64,000 bases of DNA, from contig NZ_JACHMF010000001.1 in NCBI RefSeq assembly GCF_014204895.1, positions 8,680,001-8,744,000 of the forward strand. Direction: 5' to 3'. The DNA comes from Paractinoplanes abujensis (GTDB lineage Bacteria; Actinomycetota; Actinomycetes; Mycobacteriales; Micromonosporaceae). Shown here one piece after another: positions 53,022 to 61,318 of this stretch (the stretch's first letter is position 1; each line of letters starts with the position of its first letter). A program made the translations under genes and the position numbers. The notes beneath the pieces were generated by a model that saw only the letters and a program-made list of their open reading frames with translations, ran no database searches and had not been told where the DNA came from.

Positions 53022-53033
53022 TCTACCAGGTGG

Positions 53034-53063
53034 AAAAGGAGCCCCGTACGGGGCTCCTTTTTT
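53034..53063 (+). terminator. Rho-independent terminator
   Basis: AAAAGGAGCCCCGTAC continues into its exact complement and ends in six T residues, a textbook intrinsic terminator 12 nt after the protease stop. It can also work on the opposite strand. Confidence 0.92.
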
Positions 53064-53156
53064 GCAACGTGATGACATGTCAAGTGCCGTGCTCCCCGAC
53101 CGATCTTGCGGTCACCTGAGTGGCGCAGCGCCACTCTCGATGACGAGGGAGCTGTG

Positions 53157-54710
53157 GTGCTTCGATCCAGCAAGCGAGCGGCGGCCGAGAAGGCCGGAGC
53201 GGAACTGGCGGAGGCTCGCGCCGACGTCCAGGCGGTTACGGCAATCATGCGGGCCATGGAGAACGCGACCTCTCCTGAGCAGGCCATCGGTGAAGCGCTG
53301 GACCTCGTTCGCGGGCTCCTGGGGTGGGCCTACGGCTCGTACTGGCAACTCGACCCCGCGGCCAAGGTGCTGCGCTTCGCGCAGGAGAGCGGCAGCGTCA
53401 ACGCGGACTTCCGCCGGGTGACGCTGGAAGCCTCCTTCGCCGAGGGCGTGGGTCTCTCCGGCCGGGCCTGGCGCTCGCGCGACCTGGTCTTCGTAACCAA
53501 CATCGGCGACGTCACCGACTGCGTCCGGGCCCCGATCGCCGCCCGGTCCGGCGTGCACAGCGGGGTCTGCTTCCCGTTGATCGAGGACAACCAGGTCGTC
53601 GGGACGATGGACTTCTTCGCCACCGAGGAGCTGCACCTCTCCGACGCCCGGCTCTCCGTGCTGCGGGCCGTCGGCCAGCTCGTCTCCGGCGCCCTGGCCC
53701 GGCTGCACGAGGCGGTCCGGCAGGAGAAGGCCGCGCAGGACGTCGACGCGGTCTCCGAGGTCATCCGCGAGCTCACCCAGACGACCAGCCGTGACGCCGC
53801 CCTGCGGTCCGCACTGGAGATCATTCGGCGGGACTTCGACTGGCAGTACGGCTCGTTCTGGCAGCTCGACGAGGACGAGGGCGTGCTGCGGTTCGCGCTC
53901 GAGTCGGGCGACGCCGGCGCCGAGTTCCGCCGCGTGACGATGTCCGCGTCCTTCGCCAAGGGCGTCGGCCTGTCCGGCCGGGCCTGGGCCCGCGGCGACC
54001 TGGTCTTCGTGGAGGACCTGGGCGAGCTGACCGACTGCGTACGCCGTCCGGCCGCGCAGGCCGCGGGGGTCAAGTCGGGCGTCTGCCTGCCGATCCGAGT
54101 CGGCGGCAAAATCGTCGGCACCATGGACTTCTTCGCCACGCGGACGCTGCTCATGTCCGCGAGCCGGGAGAGTGCGCTGCGCAACACGGCGTTCCTCGTC
54201 GGGCAGGCCCTCGAGCGGTTCACCTCGACCGAGCAGCTGCACAACGCCGGCCGCGAACTGCTCGACTCGATCGCCGAGGTCGAGCGCAACGTCACCTCGG
54301 CCGCCACCGTCGCCGAGCAGGGCGAGCGGCTCACCGTCGAGGCCAACCAGCAGGTGGCCGCGCTCGGCCAGGCCAGCGCCGAGATCAACGCCGTCGTGCA
54401 GAGCATCCAGTCCATCGCGGCCCAGACCAAGCTGCTGGCCCTGAACGCGACCATCGAGGCGGCCCGGGCCGGCGAGTCCGGCAAGGGCTTCGCCGTCGTG
54501 GCCGGCGAGGTCAAGGAGCTGTCGACCGAGACCGAGCGGGCCACCGACGAGGTCAGCGACAAGGTCAACGCCATCCAGGCCCGCGTCGACGCGGTCACAG
54601 CCTCGCTGGCCGAGATCCACAACTCCGTTCAGGAGATCAACAACACCCAGCGACTCATCAGCGGTGTCCTGACCGAACAGGTCGCCACCACCGGCGCCAT
54701 CCTCAACTGA
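53157..54710 (+). CDS. Soluble chemoreceptor-like protein: two GAF domains + MCP signalling region
   Basis: This encodes 517 aa from GTG 53157 (GTG 53154 possible) behind GAGGGAG. Two GAF domains (about 35-185 and 200-350) are close duplicates: both have LRFAxESG, SGRAW, DLVFV, a Cys in DCVR and a second Cys in SGVCFP or SGVCLP. An MCP-type coiled coil follows (about 365-517) with the hairpin tip LLALNATIEAARAGESGKGF. There is no membrane helix. The signalling part is short and lacks methylation helices of normal length. A carbonic anhydrase gene follows after 17 bp. Confidence 0.88.
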   Translation: MLRSSKRAAAEKAGAELAEARADVQAVTAIMRAMENATSPEQAIGEALDLVRGLLGWAYGSYWQLDPAAKVLRFAQESGSVNADFRRVTLEASFAEGVGLSGRAWRSRDLVFVTNIGDVTDCVRAPIAARSGVHSGVCFPLIEDNQVVGTMDFFATEELHLSDARLSVLRAVGQLVSGALARLHEAVRQEKAAQDVDAVSEVIRELTQTTSRDAALRSALEIIRRDFDWQYGSFWQLDEDEGVLRFALESGDAGAEFRRVTMSASFAKGVGLSGRAWARGDLVFVEDLGELTDCVRRPAAQAAGVKSGVCLPIRVGGKIVGTMDFFATRTLLMSASRESALRNTAFLVGQALERFTSTEQLHNAGRELLDSIAEVERNVTSAATVAEQGERLTVEANQQVAALGQASAEINAVVQSIQSIAAQTKLLALNATIEAARAGESGKGFAVVAGEVKELSTETERATDEVSDKVNAIQARVDAVTASLAEIHNSVQEINNTQRLISGVLTEQVATTGAILN

Positions 54711-54727
54711 TTCCGGAGCCCCCCACC

Positions 54728-55345
54728 ATGTTCTCTGACCAGAAGTCCGCCTGGAACAAACTGCTCGACGGCAACCGTCGCTGGCTCGACGACCGCAGCA
54801 CCGGCGCCGGCAACCGTGGTGCCGACCGCCGCGCCGCGCTCAGCCAGTCGCAGGCGCCGTTCGCCCTCGTCGTCGGCTGCGCCGACTCCCGGGTGCCGGC
54901 CGAGATCCTGTTCGACCAGGGCCTCGGTGACCTGTTCGTGGTGCGCACGGCCGGTCACGTCGTCGACTCGGCCGCCCTGGGCTCGGTCGAGTACGCCGTC
55001 GGCATGCTCGGCGTCTCCCTGATCGTCGTGCTCGGCCACGAGGGCTGCGGCGCCGTGGCCGCGGCGACCGGGGTCGTCGACAACGCCGCTGTCCCGGCCG
55101 GTTACGTCCGCGACATCGCCGAGCGCATCGCGCCCGACGTGCTGCGGGCCCGCCACGACGGCGCCACGACCCCCGACGAGATCGGCGCCCGGCACTCGCT
55201 CTACACCCTGGACCTGCTGCGCGAGCGTTCGTCCGTCGTGGACAACGCCATCCGCAGCGGTGCGGTCGAGGCGGTGGCGGCCCAGTACTGCCTGAGCACC
55301 GGCGCCGTCACCGAGATCCGCGCGGCGGTGCCCGCAGCGGCCTGA
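54728..55345 (+). CDS. Beta-class carbonic anhydrase
   Basis: This encodes 205 aa from ATG 54728. Zinc ligands are C51 (VGCADSR, with the D53-R55 dyad), H104 and C107 (GHEGCGAV). It is the normal length for the family. It converts CO2 and water to bicarbonate in the cytoplasm. The gene is 17 bp behind the GAF-MCP gene and very likely co-transcribed with it, which raises the question whether the sensor responds to CO2, bicarbonate or redox state. A perfect hairpin follows. Confidence 0.93.
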   Translation: MFSDQKSAWNKLLDGNRRWLDDRSTGAGNRGADRRAALSQSQAPFALVVGCADSRVPAEILFDQGLGDLFVVRTAGHVVDSAALGSVEYAVGMLGVSLIVVLGHEGCGAVAAATGVVDNAAVPAGYVRDIAERIAPDVLRARHDGATTPDEIGARHSLYTLDLLRERSSVVDNAIRSGAVEAVAAQYCLSTGAVTEIRAAVPAAA

Positions 55346-55367
55346 CCCCTCGAGACCCCTCAGCAGT

Positions 55368-55400
55368 CGGCCGTCCCGGTTCCCCCGACCGGGACGGCCG
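55368..55400. terminator. Perfect 13-bp-stem hairpin after carbonic anhydrase
   Basis: CGGCCGTCCCGGT (55368-55380) pairs with ACCGGGACGGCCG (55388-55400) around a 7-nt loop. There is no T-run. It lies 23 nt after the stop codon. Confidence 0.7.
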
Positions 55401-55490
55401 GTCTGCGTCCCCCGTAGTAGGGCCAGCCCTACCCCCTGAACACCGGCTCACCGTATCGGCCACGGTCCGCCGCGCGCATAGCGTCGAGGC

Positions 55491-56099
55491 ATGACCGCCA
55501 CCCTGCTCCAGACGCGTCCGACCACCCGCCGGATCTGGCCCCGCGTGGCCGCCGACACCCGTTACGTCCTGACCGGACTCCCGCTGGCCGTGGCCTCCTT
55601 CACGGTCTGCCTGACCGTCGCCACAGCCGGCCTGACCCTGGCCCTGGTCTGGGTCGGCCTGCCCCTGCTGGTCGTGGCGGCGACACTGGCCCGCGGCTTC
55701 GCCACCTCGGAGCGGGCCCGCCTGTCCGGTCTGGGCGAGCGGCTGCCCGCCCCCGCCTACGGCGAAAGCCGCCGCGTGCTCGCGGTGCTCACCGATCGGC
55801 AGTCGTGGCGCGATCTGACACACGCGATCCTGCGCTTCATCCCCAGCACGTTCTCGTCGGCGCTGGTGCTCAGCTGGTGGGCCGGCGTAATCGGCAGCGC
55901 CACGTTCGCCGTGTGGGGCTGGTCGCTGCCCGACGGCCCGCACGACTCCGACCTGCCGCAGCTGCTCGGGCTGGGCGAGTCCTACCTCGTGGCCGTCGGC
56001 TTCTACGCGGTGGTGGCCCTGGTCCTGACGGCCACCCTGCCGATCGTGACCCGTTTCGCGGCCCGCCTGGAGGCCGGCTTCGCCCGCGCCCTGCTCTAG
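55491..56099 (+). CDS. Putative sensor-domain membrane protein, end set by a MITE
   Basis: This encodes 202 aa from ATG 55491. Four hydrophobic segments in two pairs (about 25-65 and 120-190) match the actinobacterial sensor domain that normally sits at the N terminus of histidine kinases. The frame ends in FAARLEAGFARALL, and the TAG stop is completed by the first bases of the 165-bp element. It may therefore be the front part of a longer kinase cut by the insertion; stand-alone sensor proteins of this size also exist. Confidence 0.75.
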   Translation: MTATLLQTRPTTRRIWPRVAADTRYVLTGLPLAVASFTVCLTVATAGLTLALVWVGLPLLVVAATLARGFATSERARLSGLGERLPAPAYGESRRVLAVLTDRQSWRDLTHAILRFIPSTFSSALVLSWWAGVIGSATFAVWGWSLPDGPHDSDLPQLLGLGESYLVAVGFYAVVALVLTATLPIVTRFAARLEAGFARALL

Positions 56100-56262
56100 G
56101 GCCTGTCCTGCCGATCACGCGGGGCTGCGGCGTGGCCCAGGCGGCGTCTGACGGCGTCCGGGAAACGGCCACATACAACACCGGTATGCGGCCGCTTCCC
56201 GGCCGACGTCAGCCACCACCTGGACCTCGCCTCGCTGCCACGTGATCGGCAGGACAGGCCCT
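56098..56262. mobile_element. 165-bp MITE-like palindromic element, copy 2
   Basis: The element begins AGGGCCTGTCCTGCCGATCA and ends GATCGGCAGGACAGGCCCT; the 22-bp ends (AGGGCCTG to ATCACG and its complement) are perfect inverted repeats. It has the same length as copy 1 at 27810-27974 with about seven substitutions. The interior arms (TGACGGCGTC, CGGGAA and TTCCCG, GACGTCA) also pair, so the whole element can fold into one long hairpin. Confidence 0.88.
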
Positions 56263-56263
56263 G

Positions 56264-56407
56264 GGCTGGGCGGTCGTGATCGACCTGATCGACGCGGACC
56301 GGGCTCGTTCCTGCCACCTCTGCGTGCCCGGCCCGCAGGACCACGGCTGCCGGGGCCGGCGCGACCACACCGCGCAACCGGTGACGGAACCCGGCGGGAC
56401 GCTCTGA
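56264..56407 (+). pseudogene. C-terminal remnant of a gene cut by the MITE
   Basis: Directly after the element an open frame reads GWAVVIDLIDADRARSCHLC then VPGPQDHGCRGRRDH and ends at TGA 56405-56407, which overlaps the ATG of the DinB gene (TGATG). The coupling and a CxxC/HxxC pattern suggest real coding sequence whose 5' part is lost; upstream the frame meets a TGA inside the element. The protein family is not recognised. Confidence 0.45.
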
Positions 56408-56901
56408 TGGACCATCCGCATCTGCACCCGCCGGAGCGGGAGACGCTGGAGCAGTTCCTCGATCAGCACCGCGAGATGACGGTGGCGGCGCTCGACGGGC
56501 TGGGGGACGAGCAGGCGGCCGCGCGGCTGTTGCCGGCCACCGCGATGACCATCGGTGGGATCGTCAAGCACCTCGCGCACATGGAGGATCTCTGGTTCAC
56601 CCGCACACTGCTCGGGGCCGCCTGGCCGCCGCCGTGGGAGGCGGTGCGCGACGACGAGACCTGGGCCTGGGCGTCGGCCCGCGACGACTCGGTGGCGGAG
56701 TTGCGGGCCCTCTATCGCGCGGCCTGCGAGCGCAGCCGGGCAGCGGTGGCGTCGTTCGGCGATCGGGACGTGCGGGCGGCGCTGCCGTCGTTCGGGAAGG
56801 TGCCGGTCAGCCTGCGCTGGATGATCGTGCAGATGATCCGCGAGACCGCCCAGCACCGCGGTCACCTCGACCTGATGCTGGACGTCGTGCGCCGGGCCTA
56901 G
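56407..56901 (+). CDS. DinB-family protein (DUF664)
   Basis: This encodes 164 aa from ATG 56407. It is a DinB four-helix fold with metal-ligand His residues in GIVKHLAHMEDLWF (about 51-64) and in IRETAQHRGHLDLMLD at the end. It is related to the 40516 protein and may likewise be a thiol-dependent transferase. It was probably coupled to the truncated frame upstream. Its stop overlaps the convergent repeat-protein gene by 4 bp. Confidence 0.9.
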   Translation: MDHPHLHPPERETLEQFLDQHREMTVAALDGLGDEQAAARLLPATAMTIGGIVKHLAHMEDLWFTRTLLGAAWPPPWEAVRDDETWAWASARDDSVAELRALYRAACERSRAAVASFGDRDVRAALPSFGKVPVSLRWMIVQMIRETAQHRGHLDLMLDVVRRA

Positions 56902-57836
56902 CGGGACTCCTCCTCGACCCGCTCCTCGCCGCGGCGGCGCAGCAGCTTGAGGCCGGGCAGACCGGCGATGGCCAGGTGCAGGTCCTCGGTCACCTCGAGC
57001 AGCTTGTGCAGGTCGGGGCCGACCTGGTCGAGCTTGCCGAGCAGCGGCATCACGTCGTCGACCAGGTGCGCACGCAGCGCCGGGAGCTGGTCGATCATGC
57101 GGATGGCCGCGGTGACCTCCTGCGGCGACAACTCGTTGATGAAGCGCTGGGCCAGCGGGGCCGCCTTCAGAAGCGTTTCCGAGTACGCCCCCAGCAGCCG
57201 GGTGGCCTCCTTGGCGGCCGCCTCGGCCTGGTCGACGACGCCTTCGGCGCGCCCGCTGACCTCGGCTGCCCGGCCCACGACACCCTCGGCCGCATCCGAC
57301 ACCCCGACGGCGCGGACCACGACCTTGCCGGCCCGCTCACTGATCGTCTCGGCGTGGCCGACGACCACGCCGGCGCGGGAGCTGATCTCCTCAGCGCTGC
57401 CGACCACCGTGCCGGCGCGAGAGCTGATCTCCTCAGCGCTGCCGACCACGGTGCCGGCGCGGGAGCTGATCTCTTCGGCGCTGCCCACCACGGCGTCGGC
57501 GCGGGCGCTGACCTGCTCGGCCGTGCCCACCACGAGGTCGGCGCGGGCGCTGATCGCCACCGCCTGGCCCACGACGTCGGAGGCGGCTGCCGCGATCGTG
57601 CGGGCCTCGGTGACCGTGGCCTCGGCCGCGTCGACGACCACGGACACCCGGTGGATCAGGGACTCGGCCTCGTCGGCGAGCATCGTGACCCGGCTCACCA
57701 GCAGCTCCGTCTGGCCCAGGACACTGATCACCCGGACGGGCACGGTGGCCACCGCGGCCGCGGTCTCGACCGCCTGCCCCACGGCGTAACGGGCGAGTTC
57801 GGCGATCGCGGACGGTGACACCAACGGGAAGCGCAT
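56898..57836 (-). CDS. Protein of 14-residue amphipathic repeats
   Basis: This encodes 312 aa from ATG 57836. The central part (about 80-220) is built from roughly ten 14-residue repeats of the type VVGSAEEISSRAG, which predict a long amphipathic helix or coiled coil. The N terminus has a mildly hydrophobic stretch (VGQAVETAAAVATVPVRVIS) and the C terminus is helical with LLRRRGEERVEEES. Such patterns occur in proteins that lie along membranes or lipid surfaces. No enzyme motif is present, and the family is not recognised. Confidence 0.8.
   Translation of the reverse strand: MRFPLVSPSAIAELARYAVGQAVETAAAVATVPVRVISVLGQTELLVSRVTMLADEAESLIHRVSVVVDAAEATVTEARTIAAAASDVVGQAVAISARADLVVGTAEQVSARADAVVGSAEEISSRAGTVVGSAEEISSRAGTVVGSAEEISSRAGVVVGHAETISERAGKVVVRAVGVSDAAEGVVGRAAEVSGRAEGVVDQAEAAAKEATRLLGAYSETLLKAAPLAQRFINELSPQEVTAAIRMIDQLPALRAHLVDDVMPLLGKLDQVGPDLHKLLEVTEDLHLAIAGLPGLKLLRRRGEERVEEESR
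57369..57494 (-). repeat. Three tandem 42-bp repeats
   Basis: Units at 57369, 57411 and 57453 are 42 bp long and differ by only a few bases. They encode the nearly identical 14-residue repeats at the centre of the repeat protein. Their identity at DNA level points to recent duplication. Confidence 0.85.
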
Positions 57837-57975
57837 GGCTCCATCATGCGGCAGAACGTCACGTCCGGCCGGTGGTCACCCGCGGTGAGGGCGTGTCACC
57901 CGTACGTCGATAGTCTCTGTCAATCTCGTATGCGAAGCTCGCTAGGACGCACATGAACCGGCGCGACACGGCACT

Positions 57976-58938
57976 ATGGCAGGCGTGCGACGTACGCGGA
58001 ACTGGATCGTGGCCATCGCGGCGGTGGGGGTCCTCGGAGGTGCGGGGTTGGTCGGCGTGGGCATGATGCGCGACAACTCCGCGAGCAGCCCGCTCGGGAC
58101 CTTCAGCGATGCGGCCAACGCGGCCCCGGCGCCGGCCTCGACCGGTTCGGCTCGCGTGCGCGCTCAGGCGGCCCCTGCGCCGACCGGCCCCTCGGCGGCC
58201 CAGCTGGCGGCTCAGGAACGCGCCAAGCGGGTCAAGGCCCTCGACGCCGCGCTCAAGAAGTACGCCGCCGGCGCCCCCGAGTTCTCGGTGGCCGTGCTCG
58301 ACCGCCGCACCGGTCAGCGCTACGCGTTCCGGGGCAGCGAGAAGTACGAGACCGCCAGCGTCGTCAAGGTCCAGGTGCTCGCGTGTCTGCTGCTCAAGGC
58401 CCAGGACGCCGGCCGTGACCTCACCGCGACCGAGTTGTCCCTGGCCAAGCGGATGATCCGGCTCAGCGACAACGACGCCACCACGTCCCTTTTCGCCAAG
58501 CTGGGCCGGGCGAGCGGCCTGGGCGCCTGCAACAAGCGGCTCGGCCTCACCCAGACCAAGGTCAACAGCGCCTGGGGCCTCACCCGCACCACCGTCAACG
58601 ACCAGGTCCGGCTGCTGTCCGAGCTGGTCGACACGACCGGCCCGCTCGACGCGGGCTCGCGCCAGGTGGCTTACACGCTGATGAGCACGGTCGACGACAG
58701 CCAGGACTGGGGCGTGCCCGCCGTGGCCAGGAGCGGCGAGAAGTTCACCGTCAAGAACGGCTGGCTGGCCCGCTCGACCGAGAACTACCGCTGGATCATC
58801 AATTCGGTCGGTCGCGTCACGGGCCCCGGCACGGACATCTCGATCGCGGTGTTGTCCCACGACAACGGCACGATGTCGGGCGGCATCACCTCGGTGCAGA
58901 AGGTCGCCAAGCTCACCCGCCAGCACCTGAAGTATTAG
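57976..58938 (+). CDS. Class A beta-lactamase-fold serine hydrolase
   Basis: This encodes 320 aa from ATG 57976. An N-terminal membrane anchor or signal (IVAIAAVGVLGGAGLVGVGM, about 11-30) is followed by an Ala/Pro linker. The penicillin-binding fold has S128xxK131 (TASVVKVQ), the SDN motif at 164-166 and KNG at 260-262 in place of KTG. It may be a D,D-peptidase relative or a beta-lactamase-like enzyme on the cell surface; the usual class A Glu of the omega loop is not obvious. It is convergent with the DedA gene over 26 bp. Confidence 0.85.
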   Translation: MAGVRRTRNWIVAIAAVGVLGGAGLVGVGMMRDNSASSPLGTFSDAANAAPAPASTGSARVRAQAAPAPTGPSAAQLAAQERAKRVKALDAALKKYAAGAPEFSVAVLDRRTGQRYAFRGSEKYETASVVKVQVLACLLLKAQDAGRDLTATELSLAKRMIRLSDNDATTSLFAKLGRASGLGACNKRLGLTQTKVNSAWGLTRTTVNDQVRLLSELVDTTGPLDAGSRQVAYTLMSTVDDSQDWGVPAVARSGEKFTVKNGWLARSTENYRWIINSVGRVTGPGTDISIAVLSHDNGTMSGGITSVQKVAKLTRQHLKY

Positions 58939-59515
58939 GCTCGGCCGCCGTCGCGCGGGCCTCGCGGCGCTTGCTGATCCACGAGATCGTCTGGTTGACG
59001 ATCAGGATCAGCAGGACGGCCGCCACCACGCCCTCCCACGGCTCGGGGAAGATCGAGCCGCCGGCCACCCCGACGGCGGCGTAGACGACTGCCCACAGGG
59101 CGCAGGCCGGGGCGTTGGCCACCACGAAGGTGCGCCACGGCATGCCCAGGAAGGCCGCCGCCAGCAGCACCGGCACGCGGCCGCCGGGGATCAGCCGGGA
59201 GACCAGCAGCACCGGGATCTGGCTGCGGCCCAGCTTCTCCTTCACCGCGACCAGGTGTTCCTCGTCGCGTAGCCAGCGCAGGCGCCGGGCCAGTTTCTCG
59301 CCGCCGAACCGGCACATCGCGTACATCACCAGGTCGCCCACGTACGCCCCGGCGGCACCCGCCGCGATCACGAAGACGATGGTCAACGGGTGGTGTTCGT
59401 GGAAGGCCAGGGCGGCCGCACCGCTGACCGCGGCCCCGGTCGGCACGACCGGCAGGATGGCGCCGAACGCCACCACCGCGAACAACCAGGCCAGCGCGCC
59501 CAGGGTGGCGATCAC
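58913..59515 (-). CDS. DedA-family membrane protein
   Basis: This encodes 200 aa from GTG 59515, overlapping the stop of the metallo-hydrolase gene (GTGA). It has the DedA/SNARE-associated fold: GDLVMYAMCRFGGEKLARRL (about 61-80), SRLIPGGRVPVLLAAAFLGM (106-125) and several membrane helices. The motif F/R-x3-R-x-x-P-G-x-R is present. DedA proteins act as lipid flippases or proton-dependent transporters. It is coupled to the metallo-beta-lactamase-fold gene upstream. Confidence 0.9.
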   Translation of the reverse strand: MIATLGALAWLFAVVAFGAILPVVPTGAAVSGAAALAFHEHHPLTIVFVIAAGAAGAYVGDLVMYAMCRFGGEKLARRLRWLRDEEHLVAVKEKLGRSQIPVLLVSRLIPGGRVPVLLAAAFLGMPWRTFVVANAPACALWAVVYAAVGVAGGSIFPEPWEGVVAAVLLILIVNQTISWISKRREARATAAEPNTSGAGG

Positions 59516-60288
59516 GCGGTGGGGCCGATCGTCAGGCTCTCGCCGGGGCCGAGCACCCGCACCACGGAGTCGGGGGCGGTGCGCTCGGCCAGGCGGGCGA
59601 AGTTGGCCCCGGGCTCGCGGAACATGTGGGAGCGGACACGGGCCAGGCCGATCGGCCACAGCGTGCCGTAGTGCACCGGCACCGCCCAGGACGCCTTGGC
59701 CCGGCGCAGGGCCTCGGCGCCGTCGGCCGCGTCGAGGTGGCCGTGGGCGCCCAGCGTGGGGCCCCAGCCACCGACCGGGATCAGCGCCAGGTCGAGCGGG
59801 GCCAGGTCGCTCATCTCGTCGAACAACCCGGTGTCGCCCGCGTACCACGTGCGGGCGGCACCCTCGACGACGAAGCCGATGGCGAGGGCACGCTCCCGCG
59901 ACCAGGGACCGCGCCCGCCGTCGTGGGCCGCGGGCACGGCCCTGACCCGTACGGGACCGATGGTTGTCTCGTCGCCGGGCGCGAGCTCGACCGTGCGGGA
60001 CGCGGCCTCGGAGCCCAGGCAGCGGGTCACGAACGGCGCGGCGCCGCGCGGGACGATCAGTTGCGGACGGCCGCCGAGCTTGCGCAGCGACGCGACGTGG
60101 AAGTGGTCGGCGTGCAGGTGCGAGAGCAGCACCGCGTCGGGCACCCCGGGCAGCTCGGGGGTGGGGCCGGTCATCCGTTTGAGGTGGGCCACCCGATCGG
60201 TGAGCACCGGATCGGTGAGCAAGGTTGTGCCGGAATCCTCCAGCCACACTGTGCTGTGACCCCACCAGGTGACCGATGTCGCTCCCAC
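59512..60288 (-). CDS. Metallo-beta-lactamase-fold hydrolase (UlaG/NAPE-PLD-like)
   Basis: This encodes 258 aa from GTG 60288. The start WWGHSTVWLEDSGTTLLTDP and LSHLHADHFH (HxHxDH, about 56-65) mark the UlaG-like branch of the superfamily; AAHDGG, YAGDTG and PVHYGTLWP supply further ligands. Members cut lactones or phosphodiesters, including N-acyl phosphatidylethanolamine. Its coupling to DedA and the lipid kinase genes opposite suggests a lipid-related substrate, which is inference. Confidence 0.88.
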   Translation of the reverse strand: MGATSVTWWGHSTVWLEDSGTTLLTDPVLTDRVAHLKRMTGPTPELPGVPDAVLLSHLHADHFHVASLRKLGGRPQLIVPRGAAPFVTRCLGSEAASRTVELAPGDETTIGPVRVRAVPAAHDGGRGPWSRERALAIGFVVEGAARTWYAGDTGLFDEMSDLAPLDLALIPVGGWGPTLGAHGHLDAADGAEALRRAKASWAVPVHYGTLWPIGLARVRSHMFREPGANFARLAERTAPDSVVRVLGPGESLTIGPTA

Positions 60289-60352
60289 GAGCCAACGGTA
60301 CAGAGCCGTGGGGGAGTTTCAGTCGTTACCTCACCCGGGCAAACTGTCCCGC

Positions 60353-61318
60353 GTGACGGGACCCCGCAGCGCAGTCGTCGTGAACCCCACCAAAGTGCCC
60401 GATATGGACATGCTTCGCCGCATCGTCGACGAGGGTGTGGACAGTGTCGGCTGGCCCCGGCCGGCCTGGTACGAGACCACGCCCGACGACCCCGGCGAGG
60501 GTCAGGCCAAGCAGGCGATGGAGGACGGCGCCGAGCTGGTCTTCGCCTGCGGCGGCGACGGCACGGTGATGGCCGTGGTGTCCGCGCTGGCCGGCACCGA
60601 GACCACGATGGCCGTGCTCCCGGCCGGCACCGGCAACCTGCTGGCGGCCAACCTCGGGCTGGGCACCGACGCCGCGACCGGCGTGCAGGTGGCCATCGAG
60701 GGCGGCCGCCGCCGCATCGACGTGGGTGTCTGCGACGGCAAGTGCTTCGTGGTGATGGCGGGCATGGGCTTCGACGCCCAGATGCTCGAGGGCACCTCCG
60801 AGCAGGCCAAGAAGCGGATCGGCTGGCTGGCGTACGTGGGCGGGGCGCTCAAGCACCTGCGGGACCGGCCGATGCGGGCCCGGATCGTGCTGGACGACCG
60901 GCCGCCCATGCCGCGCCGCCCTCGTACGGTGATCGTCGGCAACGTCGGCCGGCTGCAGGGCGGGGTGCGGCTGCTCACCGAGGCCGACCCGGCCGACGGG
61001 CAGCTCGACGTGGCGATCCTCAGCCCCAGCAACCTGGCTCACTGGGTGTCGCTGGCCTGGGGCGTGATCCGCCGCCGGGACCGGGTGCCGCTGATGGAGA
61101 CGTACACCGCCTCCAAGATCGAAATTCATTCCCGCAGTACGCAGCCCCGGCAGCTCGACGGCGACCTGATCGAGCCCGGCCGCACCCTCAAGATCTCCGT
61201 ACGGCCCAAGGCCCTGCTGCTCAGCGTTCCGCGGCCCGCCGGCGACGCCGACCTGGCGTACGACGTGAGCACGGCGGCCGAGGCGGCCGAGGACCTGCGT
61301 GAGGCGGCCCGTGAGTAG
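60353..61318 (+). CDS. Diacylglycerol/lipid kinase family protein
   Basis: This encodes 321 aa; GTG 60353 gives the family start GPRSAVVVNPTKV. The ATP-binding GGDGTVMAVVSAL (about 66-78) and PAGTGNLLAANL (90-101) are the DAGK catalytic signatures; DGDLIEPG near the end is also conserved. It phosphorylates diacylglycerol or a related lipid at the membrane. It overlaps the YihY gene by 8 bp, in line with a membrane-lipid operon. Confidence 0.92.
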   Translation: MTGPRSAVVVNPTKVPDMDMLRRIVDEGVDSVGWPRPAWYETTPDDPGEGQAKQAMEDGAELVFACGGDGTVMAVVSALAGTETTMAVLPAGTGNLLAANLGLGTDAATGVQVAIEGGRRRIDVGVCDGKCFVVMAGMGFDAQMLEGTSEQAKKRIGWLAYVGGALKHLRDRPMRARIVLDDRPPMPRRPRTVIVGNVGRLQGGVRLLTEADPADGQLDVAILSPSNLAHWVSLAWGVIRRRDRVPLMETYTASKIEIHSRSTQPRQLDGDLIEPGRTLKISVRPKALLLSVPRPAGDADLAYDVSTAAEAAEDLREAARE

